64,000 nt of DNA from Perognathus longimembris pacificus (GCF_023159225.1 NC_063161.1:118709958-118773957); one strand, 5' to 3'. Positions 47,861 to 59,787 are shown, numbered from the stretch's first letter. Numbers and translations are program-made. Notes: a model not told the origin generated them from the sequence alone.

Positions 47861-48716
47861 ATGTCCACAGGTGTCCTTCATCTCTAAAAATGAAGTTGTA
47901 TGACCCTGAGAAACACTTTCACTTCTAGATATGTAGTCAAACTCATTTTCTGGCTAGACAAGAAGAGAAGCAAAGAAAAAACTCCTAGGATAAGTGGCTT
48001 TTGTTTTGTTTCTTTCCCCTTTTTATTTTCCTGTGCATGCTAGAAAAGCATTCCACCCTGAGCTCCATGCCCCTCCTCGTAGCCCAATACAATTGGTTTT
48101 AAAGCAAAATGTGATTCACCAAGACCTATTTTGCATTATCCTGGTGACATGGAAGAACTGGAGCATTTTTTTGTCTATCAAAGATAATTCATAAACTCCC
48201 AGCCCAACAGTTGCACCAGGTGAAGTTATTAGAATCCTAGAGTTTCATAATATACATTTTCCTCATGGGGATGATGGAAAAGTTGGACTTGGTGCTGCTG
48301 AAACACATTTATTTTCATTCTGATTCTCTGCCTCTTTGGCTACTGAGCAAATATAAGATCATTTGCAAAACTTATGGCATGTGTGTATGTATTCAAGAGT
48401 GCATGTCCTCTCTGCTAGTGGATCTCAAGCCAAAGGCAGCAATCCCCTGGCCCAACCCCTAGCCATCTTTCAGAAGAAGCAAATGCATTGCAGAGACAAG
48501 CACAACTTAGAGTAAATACATGAAAATAAACATATCCATAGAAAAGAGCCAAATTGTGGCAACTATTTAGTTTAATTTTAAACTTTCCATCTTTAGCTTA
48601 TTATTAGAAAGATGTTAATCCAGTTTTAGTGTTCAAATCTTATAACAAATATGAGGCCAAAGGTTCTTCATGGACTGGTATTATCTTTCTAACATTTCTT
48701 TCTGTTGCATTCTTTC

Positions 48717-48942
48717 TCACTTCTAGTGTTCCTTCTTTCCTTCCTTCTATCCTTCCTCTTTTGCTTCCTTCTTTCCTTTCATCCTTTATTTCTGCCTTCC
48801 TTTCCTTCATTTTTTTCTTTCTCCTTTTCCCCTTTATTTCTGCCTTCCCTCCCTTCAATCTTTTCTTCTTCCTTTCCATCCTTTATTCTTTTCCCTTCCC
48901 TCCCTCTCTCTCTTTCTCTCCCTTCCCTCCTCCCTCCTATTT
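48717..48942 (+). repeat. Long polypyrimidine tract (TTCC/TTTC-rich)
   Basis: About 225 bases almost free of purines on this strand. A unit containing 'tttatttctgccttcc' occurs twice about 49 bases apart, near 48786 and 48835. Open frames on both strands are compositional. Confidence 0.9.
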
Positions 48943-49835
48943 TCACGTAATTCTTCTTGAAGGCTACTGGCATACTAGGCATTGCTATGCATTGTAGATC
49001 ACAGATCAAACAGATTACAGGAGAATAAAGAAGCAAAGAAAGAAAATGAGGAGAATCCTGGAGAGCTGTAAACACTGTGTCCTAGTACTTGGAAATGATG
49101 GTCACTTGATTGCCTGTGTCTTTTTCAAGTCACATTTCTAAGACTCTTCTAGCCCATATGGGCATTTCTTTTGTGAATTATTTTTTTCCAATTCCTTCTG
49201 TATGATATCTAGACTATATCCGCTAACTGTTGATTTTACATCTTACTGTTGAATATGCTACTCTTATTAATGTAGATTTATTGCAGCTAAGGTATAATTT
49301 TGATAAGCACCAAGGGATATCATCATTCTTTTATTTTTCAAAATGCTTTTACTTCCTAATGGCTTATACTGAATGGACAAGAAATGTGTTAAGTGACTGT
49401 AAATCAGAAAGCTTTATACAAAAGCTTGTTAACCAGGAAGCACTGCCCAGGGGCTCATTTTAACTGTGGGAGTACTGATTGTACATTGTTTCCTTAGATG
49501 ATCTAAGCGATATGCGCAGAAATTTCTGAGACTTTAACACATGACCATTATGTTTTACAATGTCATGCATCTTGCTTTTTTCTTTTTGTATTTTTATTTT
49601 TGATTACATGGACAGACTCCTGATTTTGAAAACTCTTACCCGTATTTGTGAATATTTAATGCTTTACTGTAACATGTCTTTCTTTCAAAGAACAGGCAGA
49701 GATAAGTAAAATCATACTTATTTGTGGGAAAAAACTGGCAGTGTTTTTGCTAGTTATAATTTAGAACATACTGAACACTCATAATAGCAAGCAAACCAAT
49801 TTGAAACTCCATAGGACACTTCAGAATTCAGACTC

Positions 49836-49998
49836 TTAAAAAATTGTTATTATAAAGATGATGTACGGAGGGGTTACTGTTACATAAATCAAGTAATGAG
49901 TACAAAATGAACTATATAATATGGGGGGAGGAGGAAGGAAAACTGGGAGAAAACAAGGGAAGCAGGGACACTGTTCAAAAAGAGATGTACTCATTACC
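49836..49998 (-). mobile_element. Inverted (twin-primed) L1 3' end
   Basis: 49836-49905 is antisense L1 terminus (ttgttattataaagatgatgtacggaggggtt). 49906-49998 is sense L1 sequence from just upstream in the element (gggggaggaggaagg, then cactgttcaaaaagagatgtactcattac). Both halves meet in L1 coordinates at 'gtactcattac'. Confidence 0.8.
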
Positions 49999-52062
49999 AG
50001 ACTCAGATTCTTGTTTGAGTCTCTATTTTTAATTTAACAGCTTTGTACCTTCCTAGCTGATACTCAAGAACATGCTGAACATCCAAAGAACCTTCCTTAA
50101 TTTATTCTGGTTGAAAAAACATTGGACAAATTAGGGGATGTCATATTAGATGGAGCTCCTCAAACCTCCATAATTGCTGTTTATATCGAATTAAGTCTCC
50201 ACTTAAGGTTTTAGTACCTCTTTATGAAAACAAAAGTTAGAGTCTTCAGGTTGGCAAGGCATTCAATGTTGAAACATAAAACTGAGGTCATTAAAATTTG
50301 TTACCTATGCCAAAGAAACACTTTAAAGTTTAGTCTATAATTTATGCCATGATTTTTACATCTGGGCTTCCCCTATCCCCTTTGTCAGTTGAAAATTACT
50401 CTGAAAATACAATATTAAGACAGATTCTCCTTTTGGCTTTGGGGACTCGGTGGGAGCCTCTCGCAGGTTACACAGTTGGTGTGACCCAGAGTTCTGTCTG
50501 TTCCCAGCCAACTCACCTCCTAATGAATGAAGGCTGGCAGCTTTCCTCATTGTTGTTTTTCTGTATTATTACCACAGAAAGCATTTTCAAAGCTACTTTA
50601 TCAAGTTGTCATAATACTTTGGCTTGTGTATCTGTCTATTCAGAATAAAAAAATAAATCTGTCCCTTAGTCCTAATCTTTCTGAGCCATGTGATGTATCA
50701 CACAATGGAAAACAAATAGACTTCCTACATGGGACTTGGAGACCTTTAAACGGAATGCTAAGGGATAGAAGGATTTTTATGTGTGCTTTTGAAAGTCCCA
50801 AAGCATTAGAAACTTCCATCTCTGCTCCTTCAAAGCTGTTCTTCCATTGGTAGTTGTGTCTATTGGAGATTTATTATTTGTAAAAGTTTTAATAGCTTCG
50901 GCAAATGAAGGTTTAACTTCAAATGGTGAAAAAGAAGTAGCTAACAAAGTTGAAGGTACCGGAAGAAACATCACTAGCTATAGAAAGTTCTGTAAGCTTG
51001 TTATTTCTGGTAGGTGATTGAAAGTTGAAGGGAAGGAAGACTCAAAATAATTGCTCAAGAAAATAAGCACCTGTTTGATATTTGTTAAAAAAAAACAATT
51101 TCAATCTCTTAACATTGCTAAGGTACTCAGTAGCAGTTAATACTAAAATATAATTCCTGTTATTTAGAGACACTGTACATAATAAAAATATGAGATAAGC
51201 ATAGTTGTCGGTAGATATTTTGGAAGAAGAGATAGTGCTGAATTGACCCTCTTAGGACCACATTATCTCTATAAACAAGGCTCAGTTTTACTTTTGTTTA
51301 TGGCAGTGAGAAGCAGAATTAAGTACCCACTATTTTACATATTCAGTAATACAGAAAGCATGAATGTGGTTTTTGCATCACAGTAAGAAAGAGAGCTAAA
51401 GGAGGGATGAGCGCCTGGGACTTACTGCACTCATAGGGATGTCACATTATACAACTCCCCTGGAAGGTATAATCACAATAAATAAACTGTCTGTTAGACA
51501 CAAGCCTTAGTTCCAGCCCCAGCATTCAGCATTCAGTTTGTGGCATGGATTAGAGCAGTGGGCATCTGAGGACAGCTTTACATACAAGGTCTGGAGGCTC
51601 TAATGGCTGCCTTTCTAATGGCTAAGTTGATTGGCACCAAGTGCTGCTTCCTGAAAACACCTCTTACAATAAAAAGTCTGAGGCAAGTGAAAAGGAACCT
51701 GACTTGGACTTGCTTTTCTCAGGTGTTCACAGAATCAGTAGCTTCTAGGGCACAATGCCTTCCTATACCATTCCAGTGAGTACTGAGATGCTCATTGGAG
51801 ATGGAAATAAATCAGATGTGAAATAAATCACAGATGTAACTGAAGATATATCTGTTTGTCTTGTCCAATCCATGTCATTCTGGGTCCCAGAAGTGGAAAT
51901 GGCCCAGAGTCCCTTAGGCTTAAAGTGTTGACATGGTTTTATGTCTGTCCTCTTAAAAAAGTGCTCATAGTTTCCTCCTCAGGATAATTAAAAGAAGAGA
52001 GATGAGAAAGCATTTGAAAATTCTTTACCTTGAAAGACAAATGGGATCCACAGAAATTATGT

Positions 52063-52064
<2 letters not shown>

Positions 52065-52109
<45 letters not shown>
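52065..52109 (+). repeat. (GT)n microsatellite
   Basis: About 22 GT units, directly beside an antisense SINE. Confidence 0.95.
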
Positions 52110-52110
<1 letters not shown>

Positions 52111-52300
52111 TGTTGGACCTTGTATTCAGGACTTCATATTTACTTGCCAAGTGCTCTACAATTTGAAACTCTGGCCCCAGCCCTTTTTGCTGTCATTTGC
52201 TTTTGATAAATACAATTTTTCCCAGGCTGGTCTTACAGCACCATCCTCCAACTTCTGCCTGCTGAGTAGCTGGGATTATATGCAAGAATCACCATGCCCA
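52110..52300 (-). repeat. SINE, antisense (B1/ID type)
   Basis: 'gtattcaggacttc', 'gccaagtgctctaca', 'cccaggctggtcttaca', 'gcctgctgagtagctgggattata', 'caccatgccc'. Confidence 0.75.
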
Positions 52301-53228
52301 GTGTGTTATTTGCTCTTACTTACAGGGTTCTGAGCCTTTTGGAAGTTAGAGAGGAAGCCCTAAATATCATGAACTTAAAACAAGTATCCTTGTCCTTAAA
52401 GACTCCAGTATTTCCAACACATAGATGCTAGATTTTCTTGAAACTGTTTCACTAGCACCAGATACAGGCCTGATAATGCAACCGTATTTGTTTACTTACA
52501 GATGAGGTGAGAAGAATTTGAAGGTAGAAAAGAGATAAATCAAATATGCTTCTCTCTTTTAGAGATTTATATGAATGAGGAAGGTGTGGGAGGAAAGAAG
52601 AGGGCAACTAGTTGCTAAAGCCTAAAAAGAGAGTTTTAATTTTCCACTGCAATCTACCTCTTCCAAGTCTGCTAAATATAATTAAAGCTAAGATAACATC
52701 AAGAATTGAAGACCAGGGGGAAGTCTGCATGGTTTGTTCATGAGAAACCAAGTGTATGTCTGGAGTCTCTATTAGTATCATTGTACGTGAATTAAGTCTG
52801 AGTAATTCATAAATAAGAGCTTGTGGTTGAGATGATTTGCATTGTTTTGAGAGAGGAAATTAAGTTGAAATTAGCAAGTGTTTAGCAAAGAGTGAAATAC
52901 TGACACAAACAGATCACTAAATCACTCTCTACTCCAAGTTGGATGGAAGTAGGCTGCAATATTTCCATTTTCATTCTGTTATACTTGAGGTAGCTCTGGA
53001 ACTATAGTTGACTTACTACTTAACTCATGAAACCATATATACTATGAGAATCACTGCTTCTACTATGAGAACATTGGCATGGGTCTTGTGGTAGCAAGGC
53101 TCTGTAACTTCTCAGAAGCCTTTTGGATTGACCTTTCTAATGTTTGTTTTTATCTCCAGAGGTGAATTTTAACTTGGATCAATAGGAGGGAATTAAATCA
53201 GCTGGTTTATATTAAAAACTTCAGCAAG

Positions 53229-53335
53229 TCAAACTGTGGCTCCAAGTAGTAGAGTGCTAGCCTTGAGCTAAAAAGCTCTGGGACAATGCCCAGGCCCTAC
53301 ATTCAAGCCCCATGACTGACAAAAACAAAACAAAC
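53229..53335 (+). repeat. ID-like SINE monomer
   Basis: 'actgtggctccaagtagtagagtgctagccttgagc' and 'cattcaagccccatgac', then an A-rich tail. Confidence 0.85.
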
Positions 53336-53344
53336 CTTCAAAAA

Positions 53345-53435
53345 AGAGAATATCTGTATATATTTATATATGTTTATATAAAATATACAAATAAATATAA
53401 ATACATATATATAACAAGATTATATGTCTATCTCT
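53345..53435 (+). repeat. TA/TAAA-rich low-complexity tract
   Basis: Irregular tatatatttata, aaatata and tctatctgtcta units following the SINE. Confidence 0.75.
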
Positions 53436-53869
53436 CTATCTGTCTAACAAAGAAAGAATGTCTTACTGCTTAATTTTCAGATGAGACTTTTATGCCTTAA
53501 TATAGGGCTTGGATGGAGACATTCACACATTGCAGGAATTACATCTTTGTGGTGTAATAATTGCTTTGCCACTTAAAATTGATGTTTATTTTTAAAGTTA
53601 GAAAATTTGAATATTTAAATGAGCATCTCTACATATCTATTCTTTCATGTTGTATATCATGGCGAGTATGTTTTCCTTGGCGACATACCAGTGTGTACAG
53701 ATCTGCTTTACTGGAAGTGGAGTTAGCAGACCTGAGAGGCATTTGATGAATGCCTACTATCATTTGGAAGCAGTGCAACCCCTTGCCGGCACCCTGATCA
53801 GCTCTGACAATTTTTAGTCTACTATAAGTTTCTTAAATGTCTTAAGTACATCTTGATCTTCTTATTATT

Positions 53870-54060
53870 TCATAGACTTTGGAGTTAATAAGACCTAGGT
53901 TCCATATCTCTAGTCTCTTTTTCTCAGTTTTAGTTTCCTTATCTACTAAAAGGAATAGCAAATCTTTTGATTATAGAAAGAATAAAGATATGTGCCAATA
54001 CTAGGAATGAGACCTATAACAGACACTGAATGCACAGTACACACTAGTGTTTCTCCTATT
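53870..54060 (+). repeat. MIR
   Basis: 'gactttggagttaataagacctaggttcc', 'tctcagttttagtttccttatctactaaaagg', 'acactgaatgcacagta'. Confidence 0.65.
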
Positions 54061-54579
54061 ATTCTTAATTTGGTAATGTCTTTCAACTCCCTTGATCACC
54101 TTGCCAAATTTAAACATTGATGCTATATTTCAGCCAGATTTCAAATAAACACACAATTTAAAGATAATATGATAAAATAAAGGGAAGAATATCTGGAGGC
54201 ATGAATAAATACTGTAAATTAGGTGCTAGACAATTACAGGATATTCCTCAGAATTATTTCCATAATTTTTCATGGCTATGAGTTTATGGAACATTTTTAA
54301 AGAATGAGAATTGACTAGTATTGTTTGTCAAAGAATAATACTGGACTTCACTATTTTAAGCAAGAATTCATTGTTGTACCTTTTCTATTTCAGATCCTCA
54401 TAGATTCCCCTTTGCCTGCCATTAAGTTAGAGTTTAGAAAGCATTTCTCTGAACTAAAATTCCCCACATAAACTCTGGATGTCAAGAAAAGACAAAAGGA
54501 GAACTGCTTGGAAATTTGCAAATATACAAAATCTGTTCATGCCTGTATTCCTTCTTACAGATAATTTCCTACATATTCT

Positions 54580-54775
54580 AAGCTTCCTTTCAGTAGCTAT
54601 CATATTTTATGTCTAACACTTGTTACTAATATAGCAAATGCTGTAATGCATACTGTAGGTGAGGCATTCTATGAAGTGATGCACAATTACTGACTGGGTC
54701 AATTCCCAAAAGAATGCAGAAAGTCAATACTATTATCCCATTTTTCAGATAAAAATAACTAAAGTATAGAGACAT
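54580..54775 (+). repeat. MIR-family fragment
   Basis: 'aggtgaggcattctatgaagt' then 'atactattatcccatttttcagataaaaataactaaagtatagagac'. Confidence 0.55.
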
Positions 54776-55461
54776 AGTTCACAGAAAGAAGTCTGGATTC
54801 AAAGAGGACTGGAAACCACTGCATGTGTTATTACATGTGCACCAGTAATTACAAAAATTTAAAAAAAAACCACTACATCCAACAAATATTAACATCTGGG
54901 GCCATTCCAACAAAGGCCTCTGAGTTGTAGGATTCATTATTTGTAAATTAGCCCTCATCTGGAACCTAACTCTCATATTTTCAGAAGCAGAAACTTGATA
55001 TTTTTCAGCAGTAATACCAAAGACAAATACTTCTTTTGGGAGTGGAATCACAGTGACTTACAATATTTTCTCCCACGAGATTAATGGTTTAAGTTGAAGT
55101 GTCAGCTTATTATTATTTTACAAGAAAGAATAGAGTTATCCATCCCATGAACTAGAATACTCATGTCAGTGAGGCCAGCCTTCTCTGCCTCTCAGCCCTC
55201 ATGAGAAACTCCATCTTTCCTAGCAGACTGCTTGGTCAACATGGAACCATAGGAGGGATATTCCTCCCATAAACTGAACATATGTTGCCATTAGATAGGT
55301 GACCAAGAGTCTTTTATTATCAAGACAGTAGCAACCTTGCCAATGAGAAATGAAGGGCATTAAGTTCACTGGACCTTTGTCTAGGACATTGCTGGGCTGG
55401 GCACTGACCATCATATAAGTCTCCCTTTTGTATGAGTCTAATGCTCTCCTTTCCTTGTTTT

Positions 55462-55571
55462 TCTTTTCTTTTTTTTTTCTGGTCCTGGGCCTTGAACTGT
55501 GGGCCTGCGTGCTGTCTTTAAGCATCTTTTGCTCAAGGCTAGCACTCTACCACTTGAGCTACATACAGGAC

Positions 55572-55636
<65 letters not shown>

Positions 55637-55739
55637 TTAACTGGAGATAAGAGTATCATGGATTTTCCTGTCTAGGCTGGCTTCGAACCATGATCCTCAG
55701 ATCTCAACCTCCTAAATAGTTAGGTATGAGCCACCATGG
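55462..55739 (-). repeat. B1-ID composite SINE, antisense, with internal (GT)n
   Basis: The inverted right monomer (ggtcctgggccttgaact, to ctaccacttgagctac) and inverted B1 part (gattaactggagataagag, to aggtatgagccaccatgg) are separated by (GT)n at 55578-55636. Imperfect 16-bp flanking repeats (two mismatches) at 55446-55461 and 55740-55755. Confidence 0.9.
55578..55636 (+). repeat. (GT)n microsatellite inside a SINE
   Basis: About 29 GT units, the longest in the window. Confidence 0.95.
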
Positions 55740-56149
55740 CTCCTTTGCTAGTTTTAAGGTATATTAAGATAGTTAGTCTGGCTGAAGCCAAATCTTTAGA
55801 ACTAAGATAACCTTACTGTAAGTGTACTATAGATAAAATTTTCTTCTTATTAGATCTCAAGAACTAACACAATTCCTGCATAGAATTTTTATACTGTATT
55901 GGAATTATGTGTTTAATTTTCTTAACAGCAAAGATCAAGTCATATTTATTATTTGTATTCCCCAAATAATTCATTGTCTGGCATATATATATAACAGAAG
56001 CTCTGAGGATATACACTTTAAACAACAACAACAAAAATTAGGAAGTATTAAAGCAATAAAATTATTGTAGGATCTGCATGTATATGTGTGTGTATACATG
56101 CATATTTAACAGTACTAAGAATTAAACTCAGGCCCCATATTTTCTAGAC

Positions 56150-56340
56150 AAGAAAATTGTGATTATGAGTGTAGTCTCTGAAGCCAGATGACCTAGATTT
56201 AAATCTCAGCTCCACAACTTAAGTTATATGTGAATTGTGGAAAATGCATGGCCTTTCTATGTTCCAGTTTTTCTCTTCTGTAAAATGACTATAATAATGA
56301 TAACCTATATCTCTGTAAATGGGGAAGATTAAATAAGTAG
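56150..56340 (+). repeat. MIR
   Basis: 'gtctctgaagccagatgacctagatttaaatctcagctcc', 'cagtttttctcttctgtaaaatgac', 'gaagattaaataagtag' gives nearly the whole MIR in order. Confidence 0.8.
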
Positions 56341-56569
56341 TAATATTCTCAGGAAACAGAGAAGAGTAAAATTAATGTACACAGAAAAATTAGTTATTCC
56401 CAGACTTCCATAACTATTAGGTATTTTATAATCATTCTCTCAAATTTCCATCAAGTAGTTTGCATTCTAGAAGGTATGATTTTGTTTGAAAAGAGTAAAG
56501 TATTATTGTTTATGAATTGTCATAATTTAATATTTATAAAAATCAATTGTTTTTGTTCACAAGAATTTA

Positions 56570-57080
56570 GTAAAATGGAAACTCCCATGTATAGCTGGTG
56601 GGAATATGTAATGGTACAACCTTCATGGAATGCAATTTGGCAATAATTTTCAAGAGCTTTACAAAAACCACTTCTCTTTAGCTCAGTAATTCCCCTTCTA
56701 GAAATTTGTCAACTTTAAAGACATGGTCAAAAACTTGGAGAAACCATATGCATAGAGATAATTTATTACACTTTCATTTATCAAATCCTATCAAAATTAC
56801 TTAAATGACAGGAATGGAAGAATGATTATAAAATTATATCATAACATTTGTGGGAATATTATGCAGCTCTCAATAGCATGCTTTTAAAGTTTATTTAACA
56901 CAGTTGGGAAATATCTCCAAAATTTTAAGTGGAGAAAAGAATAATCTACAAAATATATATAAATAATATGATTTCCTCTGCACTAGGAATCAAAATAATA
57001 GTCATTACTTGCAGATAAGGCAGCCACAGAGGGCTTTTTTTTCATAATCTGTATTTTTTAAAAGTTCTAAAGTGAGAATA
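56570..57080 (+). mobile_element. Old L1 3' region
   Basis: 'gtatagctggtgggaatatgtaatggtacaac', 'ggaatgcaatttggcaata', 'attccccttctagaaatttg', 'aatattatgcagctct' follows the order of old mammalian L1 ORF2-end sequence. Heavily mutated. Confidence 0.7.
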
Positions 57081-57479
57081 TATTGCATGAATAAAAATAA
57101 TTATTTAAGAATTAAGATTTTTTTCTTTTTTTAGAATTAAGATTTTTTCTTATCTTTAAAGAAATATTAAGTATTAAGACCAATTTTATCACATTCAGGT
57201 CTAAGTGTTTTTACTGAAAATTTCTTTAGTTATATATCACAAACAATATGATAGATGTTTCTAACATTTTTTTATTAACCTTGACCCAATACTTATTTGC
57301 CCTAAGAACTTACTCTAAAAAATTTTGAAGTAAAACCAGTGCTTACATTTTACCTTATAGAGAAATCATCATATATGGACAACTTCTTTAAATCTGCTCA
57401 ATCTATTATTTAATAAAAACACTTCAAATATATACTTAGAAGAAAGAAGACCTCTCCACTAATACTAAGAGGAACTTTT

Positions 57480-57575
57480 TTCTTTTTTTTAATTTATTTA
57501 TTGTCAAATGATGTGAAGAGGGGTTATTTCAAACTTTAAGTATGTCATAGGTAATAATGAGACTTCATTTTTCTT
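57480..57575 (-). mobile_element. L1 3' end, antisense, just upstream of exon 3
   Basis: 'taatttatttattgtcaaatgatgtgaagaggggtt' matches the antisense L1 terminus seen at 45800. The less certain continuation (gtaataatgagacttcattttt) resembles L1 'taatgagtacatttctt'. The exon 3 acceptor AG is at 57586-57587. Confidence 0.65.
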
Positions 57576-57587
57576 TTTGTGAACTAG

Positions 57588-57633
57588 GAGCTGTGAAGGA
57601 CGAAATATTCGATACAGAACATGTAGCAATGTG
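57588..57633 (+). CDS. ADAMTSL1: ADAMTSL1 coding exon 3 (TSR1 continued)
   Basis: A 46-nt exon between the acceptor ttttgtgaactag and the donor GTG|gtaagt. Its first G completes the Lys codon left open by exon 2. The next 15 codons read SCEGRNIRYRTCSNV, which continues TSR1 through the basic Arg-containing strand (IRYRTC). The exon ends in phase 0. The next residues of the family (Asp-Cys-Pro-Pro in human ADAMTSL1, from memory) should lie in an exon beyond 64000. ADAMTSL3, from memory, differs here (Gln for Arg and Lys for Arg in this stretch), which supports ADAMTSL1. The short length and the small distance to an upstream L1-like fragment make its splicing context worth noting. Confidence 0.95.
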
Positions 57634-57974
57634 GTAAGTATGATATTCTGAGTTTATGATTTTTTTTAAAAAATTCAATTACCAGAATGTGTTGAATGTT
57701 AAAAACAACTATCTTGAAGAGAAAACCAATTAGTATTTTACTGAGTTATTTCTCTCATACTGTGCTAATTATAAAATCATTTTCAATGTTCTTCGATGTA
57801 AACTTTTAATCACTTGAGCAGATTGAAACTAACTAGACTATTTCAAAATAAGGCTGCTTAATTTCCTGCCTGCTTTCTTCCTTTTCACATATAGGTCCCA
57901 TGACAATTGAGTAAGAAAGATGATAAAAGAGAAACCACTTAGGGTATCATGAAATAAATATTATTAATCAGATT

Positions 57975-58850
57975 CAAATTTGACAAACTCCTTCACTTGT
58001 TCAACAAATACCATTCAATGCCAGCCATGTGTGAGGCAGTACACACCTACAAGGATAAATAACATATGGTTGCTGTGCTAAAACATCTGTAACATAAGAA
58101 GGGGTGTAGAGAGGGAAGATAGATGTGCACATAGCCACACACCACAGCAAAATATGACAAATGCTGCTTTTAAAAAGGAATAAAGTTGTTTGTGAATTAA
58201 AACAAAGAGAAAATCTGTAGGGTACTAAAGGAGGAAGTGACATATGAAACTGTAACCTCTCTGTACATCAATTTGACAATAAAATTTTTAAAAAATGAAA
58301 AAAAAATAAAGGAGGAAGTGGTACAAGACAGGGCTTGTAGGCTAGAATGGCTCATTTTGGGTATGAGGGGCTACAGTCAATCCAGGTAGATGATGTTGAA
58401 GGCAGGAATAATTAAGGTGTGTTCTGAAAACTAGCCTCGGTAGAAGGTGAAAAGGAAGAGAAAGATATTATAAGATTATACTGTGAAGAGATGTAATACT
58501 TAGCTTCCAAGCTTTTAGTAGTTCAGTGAATAATGGGAGTCACACCAGGTTCTGAAGTGAAAGCATGATGGGGAACTTCATTTTAACATGAGAGTGGAGC
58601 TACCAGCGGAAGTGGATGAAAAGAAATTTAGGCTTCTGTGGAATCTGCATCCAGACAGGGAATAGAAATGGTTTCAGATAAGCCACCAAAGGCACAAGAT
58701 ATATGAAAAAAGGTTAGTTTTTTTCAAGGAGTTCTCTAGGGGAAAAAATTGTTAAAAGGATGAAGAAGGAAAAAGACCAGTGAAAGAATCATTTCTACAA
58801 GATATTAGAAACCAAAACAAATGGTGCCAACATCTGGCAAGAGCCTTTGC
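57975..58850 (+). repeat. Ancient interspersed repeat (family not named)
   Basis: 'tgttcaacaaataccattcaatgccagccatgtgtgaggcagtac', 'gggcttgtaggctagaatggctc' and later text resemble a widespread old mammalian element. A 67-bp L1 is inserted within it at 58240-58306. Confidence 0.4.
58240..58306 (+). mobile_element. 67-bp L1 tail with perfect 14-bp TSD
   Basis: 'catatgaaactgtaacctctctgtacatcaatttgacaataaaa' and an A-rich tail, flanked by taaaggaggaagtg at 58226-58239 and 58307-58320. An extremely short L1 insertion. Confidence 0.9.
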
Positions 58851-59075
58851 AGTATATCCGAACCCAATAAAAGGGCAAATGAGAATGAACAACTAAGTAA
58901 AGTTGGGCCAAACTCACCCTTTCCATCAAGACCCACTCCTACAATCCATTCCTATGATAACAGCACTAGGACAGAGCCCACAGGACTTAAAATCCTGGTA
59001 CACGTTCTACCTACTAATATTGTTATGACTAAGTTTCAGCAGGGGCTTTGAAGGGGATGTTCAAACCATAGTACT
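58850..59075 (+). repeat. Ancient interspersed repeat, 3' part
   Basis: 'ccattcctatgataacagcactagg', 'tactaatattgttatgactaagtttc', 'atgttcaaaccatagtac' resembles the 3' half of the old repeat class whose 5' part is at 13970. Confidence 0.4.
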
Positions 59076-59152
59076 GTTTTTGTAATATGTGTGTATCAAA
59101 GATACTACATTGGCTCAGTCATAGAAGATTTGTTTGCTTTCTTAGTTACTTG

Positions 59153-59235
59153 CTAGGGCCTGAGGATGTGGCTTGTGATAGAATGCTCACATAGCAGGAG
59201 TGAGTCCTGAGGTTTAATTCTAGAATTTAAAAAAA
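59153..59235 (+). repeat. ID-like SINE fragment
   Basis: 'tagggcctgaggatgtggct' and 'gaggtttaattctag' as worn A and B boxes, with an A-run tail. Confidence 0.6.
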
Positions 59236-59787
59236 AATTTAAACTTCTGATAGATGAGTTGATATAGAAAGAGAAATTAATGGCCTGAGGAAGTAAGAGT
59301 GCACGGGTCCTGGAGGAGATAGTAGGTGACAAGACAAGTAATCTTGGTAAAGAAAAAGTTCGTACACTTCATTCTTACAAGGCAGAGGCAAATTAAACAT
59401 CAGAAAATTTGCATAAATGTCTGGAATATTCAGTGTAGTATTGGGTAGAAATAACAAAAAAAAATAAAACTGTTGGTTAGTAAAGGGATAGACTGAGGTT
59501 GGAAAGACTGGTCTTAGAGAAAGGACATGTTTATCAATGTTTGGAGTCTGAGCAGAAATGCTAAGAAACATGGACACAGGAACAAGAGAAAATGGACATC
59601 AGAATTGCCTAAAGGCCAGAACATTGGAATATGATGTATATTTCTTTACCTAACTAAACAAAATGCATGGAATAGAGAGTGTGACTATTGGGACAGCAGA
59701 TTAAATGTAATTACTCAATAGAAATTCTTGCCTAGTTTATTTCTCCATTTCACTGGATACCAAACAATATTTGTATCATTCCTTTTC

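Larger units (their letters stand above)
36415..57587 (+). other. ADAMTSL1: ADAMTSL1 intron 2
   Basis: A 21,173-base intron with donor gtaagt and acceptor aactag. It carries the best-preserved L1 insertions, an inverted SINE pair and an AT-rich palindrome (listed separately). Nothing recognisable is seen in 36830-37413, 37930-38512, 39772-41200, 41476-42270, 42500-43950, 44376-45560, 47860-48716, 48943-49835, 50000-52060, 52300-53228, 53440-53870, 54060-54580, 54770-55445 and 55756-56150. Confidence 0.9.

Noticed and set aside
48629..49075. Ser/Phe/Pro-rich and Lys/Glu/Arg-rich frames on opposite strands
   Set aside because: Direct result of the polypyrimidine tract composition.
925..55636. 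Regularly spaced direct repeats, checked as possible CRISPR-like arrays
   Set aside because: They are dinucleotide microsatellites and dispersed SINEs in a mammalian genome; there is no repeat-spacer pattern.
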